Shown piece after piece: positions 51,819 through 64,000 of a DNA stretch of 64,000 bases. The position numbers and the translations under genes are program-made. Each line of letters starts with the position of its first letter. Positions within the stretch are counted from its first letter, which is position 1. The notes under the pieces were generated by a model. It was not told where the DNA came from. It ran no database searches and was given only the letters and a program-made list of their open reading frames with translations. The DNA lies in contig NZ_CP045496.1 in NCBI RefSeq assembly GCF_015500075.1, forward strand, positions 4,660,001 to 4,724,000, read 5' to 3'. This stretch comes from Mesorhizobium sp. INR15 (GTDB taxonomy: Bacteria > Pseudomonadota > Alphaproteobacteria > Rhizobiales > Rhizobiaceae).

Positions 51819-52742
51819 GTGTCCCAGCCCATCAGAATAGGCATTGTCGGCGTCGGCAAGATCGTTCGTGACCAGCATCTGCCGGCCCTGGCGAAAGATC
51901 GCGATTTCCAGCTGATCGCGGCTGCAAGCCGGCATGGCAAGGTCGACGACATCCCGAACTTCCCGGATATCGGGGCGATGCTTGGCGCCGTTCCGGAACT
52001 TGAAGCGGTTTCGCTCTGCATGCCGCCACAGTTCCGCTACGACGCGGCGCGCATGGCGCTGGACGCGAAAAAGCATGTCTTCCTGGAAAAGCCGCCTGGT
52101 GCCACGGTCAGCGAGGTCGAGGACCTGAAGGCGCTGGCAGCGCAGCAAGGTGTTTGCCTGTTCGCCAGCTGGCATTCGCGTTATGCGCCGGCGGTGGAAG
52201 CCGCGCGCGGCTTCCTCGCGTCGACCCGGATCAAGGCAGCCGCGATCAACTGGAAGGAAGACGTGCGCCGCTGGCACCCGAACCAGGACTGGATCTGGCA
52301 GCCAGGTGGTTTTGGCGTCTTTGATCCCGGCATCAACGCGTTGTCGATCGCAACCTATATCCTGCCGGCCATGCACATTACTTCGGCAACGCTCGATTTT
52401 CCCGAGAATCGCGCCGCCCCGATCGCCGCACAGGTTACTTTCCGCGCCAGCGGATTGACGGTGGCGATGGACCTCGACTGGCGTCAGACCGGGCCGCAAA
52501 GCTGGGACATTCTTGCCGATACAGACGCCGGGCAGATGGTACTTTCGGGCGGCGGCACCAAACTCGCGATCGACGGGCGCGTCGTTCATGAAGAGCCCGA
52601 GGCGGAATACCCGATGCTCTACAGGCGTTTCGCCGAAATCGTCCGTGCCGGCGTCTCGGATGTCGATCTGGCACCGCTTCAGCATGTCGCCGACGCCTTC
52701 ATGCTCGGCAAGCGCAATGTGGTCGAGGCATTCTTCGACTGA
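51819..52742 (+). CDS. Gfo/Idh/MocA oxidoreductase, galactose/arabinose 1-dehydrogenase-like
   Basis: From GTG 51819, after CGGAGCG, the protein is 307 residues. The Rossmann loop is IGIVGVGKIVRDQHLPAL and the catalytic lysine motif is EKPPGAT. The block WKEDVRRWHP followed by DWIWQPGGFGVFDPGINALS closely resembles the L-arabinose/D-galactose 1-dehydrogenase of Azospirillum brasilense. It would oxidise the pyranose to its lactone in the non-phosphorylative pathway. No lactonase or dehydratase gene is adjacent, so the rest of the pathway is elsewhere or the substrate differs. Confidence 0.8.
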   Translation: MSQPIRIGIVGVGKIVRDQHLPALAKDRDFQLIAAASRHGKVDDIPNFPDIGAMLGAVPELEAVSLCMPPQFRYDAARMALDAKKHVFLEKPPGATVSEVEDLKALAAQQGVCLFASWHSRYAPAVEAARGFLASTRIKAAAINWKEDVRRWHPNQDWIWQPGGFGVFDPGINALSIATYILPAMHITSATLDFPENRAAPIAAQVTFRASGLTVAMDLDWRQTGPQSWDILADTDAGQMVLSGGGTKLAIDGRVVHEEPEAEYPMLYRRFAEIVRAGVSDVDLAPLQHVADAFMLGKRNVVEAFFD

Positions 52743-52838
52743 GCCTCGCCTGAAACAACCGGGCGCCACCTTTTGTGACTGGCGGCGCCCGCTTTGCGAT
52801 TGTCTACCGGGCTCCCCGTACCACGGATCCGGCAGGTA

Positions 52839-53240
52839 TCAATCCTCGGCGCGGCAACCGGCGCGCTTGACCATGTCAGCCACGATCAGCGGGGTTGCTG
52901 GCGTTTGCGACCAACTGGCCTGGCTTGGAGCTGCTGTTTCCAGGGCTGTACGCACCGACGCCGCATCCAGCCTGAATGGGCTCTTGCACGACACGCCGCG
53001 GGCGCGTTTGCCGATAGTATCGGCAATGGCTCCGGCCGTTTCGCCGACACCAGCGACATAGGCCACCAGCGTCTGTCTGGCGATCGCACTTGAGTCGGCT
53101 TTTGCGATCATCTCCATAACTTGTCCGACCGAGATCTGGCCTTTCGCGGTCGATGGCGCGGCGGATACCGGGAAAGGCAGCATGAGGGCGGAGATGGCGC
53201 AGATGGCGGCAAAGGCGATCTTGCGGTCAAAGGAAGGCAT
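52839..53240 (-). CDS. Small exported protein, possibly Rap1a/Tai-like
   Basis: From MPSFDRKIAFAAICAISALM the product is 133 residues with a clear signal peptide ending near PVSAAP. The mature part has helices with YVAGVGETAGAIADTIG, VSCKSPFRLDAASVRTALET and a terminal DMVKRAGC, giving two cysteines able to pair. The spacing recalls the Rap1a/Tai secreted immunity-type family, but this is a weak resemblance. It is divergent from the DUF2975 gene. Confidence 0.55.
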   Translation of the reverse strand: MPSFDRKIAFAAICAISALMLPFPVSAAPSTAKGQISVGQVMEMIAKADSSAIARQTLVAYVAGVGETAGAIADTIGKRARGVSCKSPFRLDAASVRTALETAAPSQASWSQTPATPLIVADMVKRAGCRAED

Positions 53241-53265
53241 AGGTTTCTCCTGTCTGGGTGTCATC

Positions 53266-53294
53266 TTGACAAGAAACATCATTGCGCATAAATT
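53266..53294 (+). promoter_or_regulatory. Predicted sigma-70 promoter of the DUF2975-Xre pair
   Basis: TTGACA, a 17-base spacer and TAAATT form a near-ideal promoter 45 bases upstream of the DUF2975 start. Confidence 0.65.
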
Positions 53295-53295
53295 T

Positions 53296-53314
53296 ATTAT
53301 TGTAAAACGATAAT
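53296..53314. promoter_or_regulatory. Operator-like inverted repeat over the expected transcription start
   Basis: ATTATTGT-AAA-ACGATAAT has arms matching at 7 of 8 positions. It begins two bases after the predicted -10, covering the likely +1. This is a classic repressor position, and the downstream Xre-type protein is the obvious candidate ligand. Confidence 0.5.
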
Positions 53315-53338
53315 TTCAAGACCCAACCGAGGCGAACC

Positions 53339-53917
53339 GTGACCGAGTCCCTAGCCAAGACCTCAGCCCTTGATCCTGCTCGTCAAGCCAGATTGGATCG
53401 AATCCGTTTCTTCAGCGTCATGCTGGGGCGGTGTTGCGTTGCATTGACGGCACTGCTGACGATTGCGTTGCTGCTCTATTGGTTCATGGCATCGGCCGCG
53501 TCAGTGGCGACCGACGCGCAGATTCCACCGGAGTGGCTGGCCAATCTTGGCATTGGCCGCAGAGTGGCGGGCTTTGCGATTTCCTTTGCCCCGCTCGCCT
53601 GCCTGATTTGGGCGCTGATGGCGGCCAGACGTTGCTTCCGCGCTTTTGTGGATGGCATCTTCTTCAGTCCGGAAGTGACAAGAAACCTGCGCAACTGTGC
53701 CCTCGGCCTGCTTGCGTCCGCGTTGCTGAAACCCTTTTCAGCCGCGGCATTGTCGGTGCTTTTGACCTGGAATGCCCCTAGCGGCCAGCATCGCCTGACG
53801 TTTGGCCTTGGCAGCGACACGATGCTGGCGCTGCTCGCGGCCGGCATCATTGCGGTGATTGCCTGGGTGATGGCAGAAGCGTCCGCGCTCGCCGAAGAAA
53901 ATGCACAGTTCGTCTGA
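53339..53917 (+). CDS. DUF2975 membrane protein
   Basis: The 192-residue protein starts at GTG 53339. It has four hydrophobic helices, at about residues 30-52, 78-97, 118-143 and 160-182, and the central CFRAFVDGIFFSPEVTRNLR segment typical of DUF2975. The function is unknown. Such genes are regularly followed by a small Xre/YozG-type regulator, as here. Confidence 0.78.
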   Translation: MTESLAKTSALDPARQARLDRIRFFSVMLGRCCVALTALLTIALLLYWFMASAASVATDAQIPPEWLANLGIGRRVAGFAISFAPLACLIWALMAARRCFRAFVDGIFFSPEVTRNLRNCALGLLASALLKPFSAAALSVLLTWNAPSGQHRLTFGLGSDTMLALLAAGIIAVIAWVMAEASALAEENAQFV

Positions 53918-53927
53918 GGATCAACTC

Positions 53928-54140
53928 ATGCCGATACGGGTCAGCCTCAACGTCGTCCTAGCCGAGCGAAATGTTAAGTCGAAGGATCTGGCCGAATATG
54001 TCGGCATCACCGAGGCCAACCTTTCCCTGTTGAAACAAGGAAAGGTCAAGGGCATCCGCTTCGATACGCTGGAGCGCATCTGCGAGTATCTCGGCTGCGA
54101 GCCGGGCGATCTGCTACGGTTCGAAAAGCCGAGCGGATAA
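53928..54140 (+). CDS. Xre/YozG-family small transcriptional regulator
   Basis: From MPIRVSLNVVLAERNVKSKD (53928), after GAGGAT, the protein is 70 residues and almost entirely an Xre helix-turn-helix. It contains LAEYVGITEANLSLLKQGKV and RFDTLERICEYLGCEPGDLL, matching the YozG/Cro-like group. The DUF2975 gene ends 11 bases upstream, so the two are co-transcribed; autorepression through the dyad at 53296 is inferred. Confidence 0.88.
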   Translation: MPIRVSLNVVLAERNVKSKDLAEYVGITEANLSLLKQGKVKGIRFDTLERICEYLGCEPGDLLRFEKPSG

Positions 54141-54150
54141 CCCAAAAGAC

Positions 54151-54178
54151 AAAAAAGCCGCCGGGTTGCCCCGACGGC
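54151..54178 (-). terminator. Terminator of the rplJ-rpoC operon
   Basis: On the minus strand GCCGTCGGGG-CAA-CCCGGCGGC is followed by TTTTTT, about 30 bases after the rpoC stop. Confidence 0.9.
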
Positions 54179-54207
54179 CTCGTTGCCTGAGATTTGTGCC
54201 GACGCGC

Positions 54208-58404
<4,197 letters not shown>

Positions 58405-58556
58405 GCCGTTCTCCTTTTCGGGGTCCTCGAAAACCCCTTGCATCTAACGCGGACCAAACGCCCGCCGTCTTTGTCGGCCACCGGCCGTGGAATTTGTGCG
58501 TCCGGTCGCGAGAGCCTTCTCCCGCGACCCGACGTCTTGCTTATTCGGCCGCGCCC

Positions 58557-62693
<4,137 letters not shown>

Positions 62694-62825
62694 CGTCGCT
62701 CCTTAGCTCTAAACTCGGGACGAACCTCGCCGCGGCTCGCCTTGCATTCTGGACCACCTTGGCGGCAGCCCTTTGTCTGTTTTCCCGCCACCTGGCGGCG
62801 GCTGGCTAGAACGGGAGAAAACCCG

Positions 62826-62858
62826 TTTCCTGAAGGCCGGCCCGCGGCCCTCAGGAAA
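62826..62858 (-). other. rplL-rpoB intercistronic hairpin (attenuator or RNase III site)
   Basis: TTTCCTGA and TCAGGAAA pair perfectly, with GGCC/GGCC pairing inside. A second hairpin AACGGG-AGAAAA-CCCGTT adjoins it at 62810-62827. In enterobacteria this gap holds an attenuator and an RNase III site; the position is the same here. Confidence 0.6.
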
Positions 62859-62911
62859 GAGGTTCTCGTATGTCTCGCGTTACGCGGCCTCCCTTGGACA
62901 CCAAGGAAGTG

Positions 62912-62934
62912 GCGGACGGCGCGAGGCCGTCCGC
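62912..62934 (-). other. Stem-loop just after rplL
   Basis: GCGGACGGC-GCGAG-GCCGTCCGC is a perfect nine-base stem about 13 bases after the rplL stop. No T-run follows, so it may stabilise the rplJL message or act as a partial terminator. Confidence 0.6.
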
Positions 62935-62947
62935 CGGTATTCAACGC

Positions 62948-63325
62948 TTACTTCAGTTCGACCTTGGCGCCGGCTGCTTCCAGCTGGGCCTTGAACTTGT
63001 CAGCGTCGGCCTTGGAAACGGCTTCCTTGACCGGCTTCGGAGCTGCTTCCACCAGGTCCTTGGCTTCCTTGAGGCCAAGACCGGTGATGGCGCGCACTTC
63101 CTTGATGACGTTGATCTTCTGAGCGCCTGCCTCGACGAGAACGACGTCGAACTCGGTCTTCTCTTCGACCGGAGCAGCAGCAGCAGCACCACCGCCAGCG
63201 GCGGCAACAGCCACCGGAGCAGCGGCGGAAACGCCCCACTTTTCTTCCAGAAGCTTCGACAGCTCGGCCGCCTCGAGGACGGTCAGCTTCGAAAGGTCGT
63301 CTACGATCTTTGCGAGATCAGCCAT
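62948..63325 (-). CDS. rplL: 50S ribosomal protein L7/L12
   Basis: The 125-residue stalk protein starts MADLAKIVDDLSKLTVLEAA. It has an Ala/Gly-rich hinge (about residues 35-55) and the C-terminal domain FDVVLVEAGAQKINVIKEVR that recruits elongation factors. It is 54 bases after rplJ. Confidence 0.98.
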   Translation of the reverse strand: MADLAKIVDDLSKLTVLEAAELSKLLEEKWGVSAAAPVAVAAAGGGAAAAAPVEEKTEFDVVLVEAGAQKINVIKEVRAITGLGLKEAKDLVEAAPKPVKEAVSKADADKFKAQLEAAGAKVELK

Positions 63326-63379
63326 TGTAATGTTCCTTCATAAGGTTCGAACGTGTGTATGTGATAGCGAGGAACGGCC

Positions 63380-63898
63380 TCATGCCGCCTCGTCCTTCCG
63401 GGCGTAAGCGCCGATGACGCGCGCGACCGAAGCCGCTGGCGCATTGACGATCTGGGCGATCCGGGTTGCCGGCGTGGCGATCATGCCAACCAGCCTGGCG
63501 CGCAGCTCGTCGAGCGACGGAAGTGTGGCGAGTGCCTTCACACCGTCGGCGTTGAGCGAGGTGGTGCCCATTGCGCCACCGAGAATGACAAGCTTGTCAT
63601 TTCCCTTGGCGAAATCGGACGCGACCTTCGGCGCCGCAATCGGATCCTCCGAATAAGCAATCAGCGTCTGTCCCTTGAACAGATCGATGATCGATGCGGA
63701 GTCCGTGCCCTGAAGAGCGATTTTGGCGAGACGGTTCTTCGCGACTTTGACGGTACCACCGGCGGCGCGCATTTTCGACCGAAGGTCGTTCATTTGCGCG
63801 ACGGTGATACCGGCGTAGTGGGCCACGACCACTGAACCTGCGTTCAAGAACGCACCGTTCAGGCCCGTGACGAGTTCGCGTTTTTCCGCTCTGTCCAC
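63380..63898 (-). CDS. rplJ: 50S ribosomal protein L10
   Basis: The 172-residue stalk base starts MDRAEKRELVTGLNGAFLNA. It carries the MRAAGGTVKVAKNRLAKIAL RNA-binding segment and the C-terminal helix that binds L7/L12 dimers. L10 commonly represses its own operon by binding the leader; that leader would lie at 63899-64000 and beyond, where no clear fold was assigned. Confidence 0.97.
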   Translation of the reverse strand: MDRAEKRELVTGLNGAFLNAGSVVVAHYAGITVAQMNDLRSKMRAAGGTVKVAKNRLAKIALQGTDSASIIDLFKGQTLIAYSEDPIAAPKVASDFAKGNDKLVILGGAMGTTSLNADGVKALATLPSLDELRARLVGMIATPATRIAQIVNAPAASVARVIGAYARKDEAA

Positions 63899-64000
63899 TG
63901 CCTATCTCCAGTTGACCCCAATCCTGCTAACGGGAACATTCCCATTGACGAGGACCGGCGTCGGGTTGCCTTTGTCGGCCGGGCTATCCAGTAACGGATC

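Overview
The window is high-GC chromosomal DNA from an alphaproteobacterium of the order Hyphomicrobiales (Rhizobiales), most likely Mesorhizobium or a close relative. The evidence is the co-occurrence of glnB-glnA with a second, eukaryote-type glutamine synthetase (glnII) divergent from a GstI-like small gene, adk sitting between secY and rpsM, an ATP12-type chaperone, and NnrD/E, DUF930 and DUF2735 proteins of rhizobial type. The genus is inferred from overall protein character; no database search was run. No tRNA, rRNA, CRISPR array, insertion sequence or prophage was seen.

Left part (1-30 kb) is a mosaic of housekeeping and accessory metabolism. It holds a DEAD-box helicase cut by the window edge, propionyl-CoA carboxylase beta subunit, a GT9 glycosyltransferase, and a Cys-rich exported protein carrying a one-base frameshift that is translationally coupled to NAD(P)HX repair enzyme nnr. 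Then comes the nitrogen-assimilation pair glnB-glnA behind a sigma-54 promoter. Next is a divergent amino acid permease / TetR regulator / P1 aminopeptidase module, then glnII (sigma-54 promoter) divergent from a gstI-like gene. An MHS-type transporter with a large periplasmic insertion follows, then a minus-strand run of crcB, rluC-like, EamA permease and ATP12. An aldehyde dehydrogenase-DUF779 pair has an AcoR-like regulator upstream and a perfect palindrome between them. A membrane protein of lower GC sits next to an LpxO-like hydroxylase, and a degP-like protease-rarA-DUF930 run closes the section.

Right part (30.8-64 kb) is almost the entire ribosomal/transcription superoperon on the minus strand. 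Reading in transcription order it is rplJ-rplL-rpoB-rpoC, then rpsL-rpsG-fusA-tuf-rpsJ and the S10/spc genes through secY-adk, then rpsM-rpsK-rpoA-rplQ. A 4-kb non-ribosomal block (50.3-54.1 kb) separates rpoC from rpsL: a small acidic protein, a Cds1-like PLP enzyme, a sugar 1-dehydrogenase, a small exported protein, and a DUF2975 membrane protein paired with a Xre/YozG-type regulator.

I did not find a convincing wholly new multi-gene system. The best leads are regulatory and structural. They are the palindrome upstream of the aldehyde dehydrogenase, the TAGGCA-N3-TGCCTA repeat embedded in the predicted gstI promoter, the operator-like repeats around the DUF2975/Xre and permease/TetR pairs, the exported CxxCH protein with its frameshift, the transporter insertion, and strong intercistronic hairpins. 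Motif and promoter calls are by eye.
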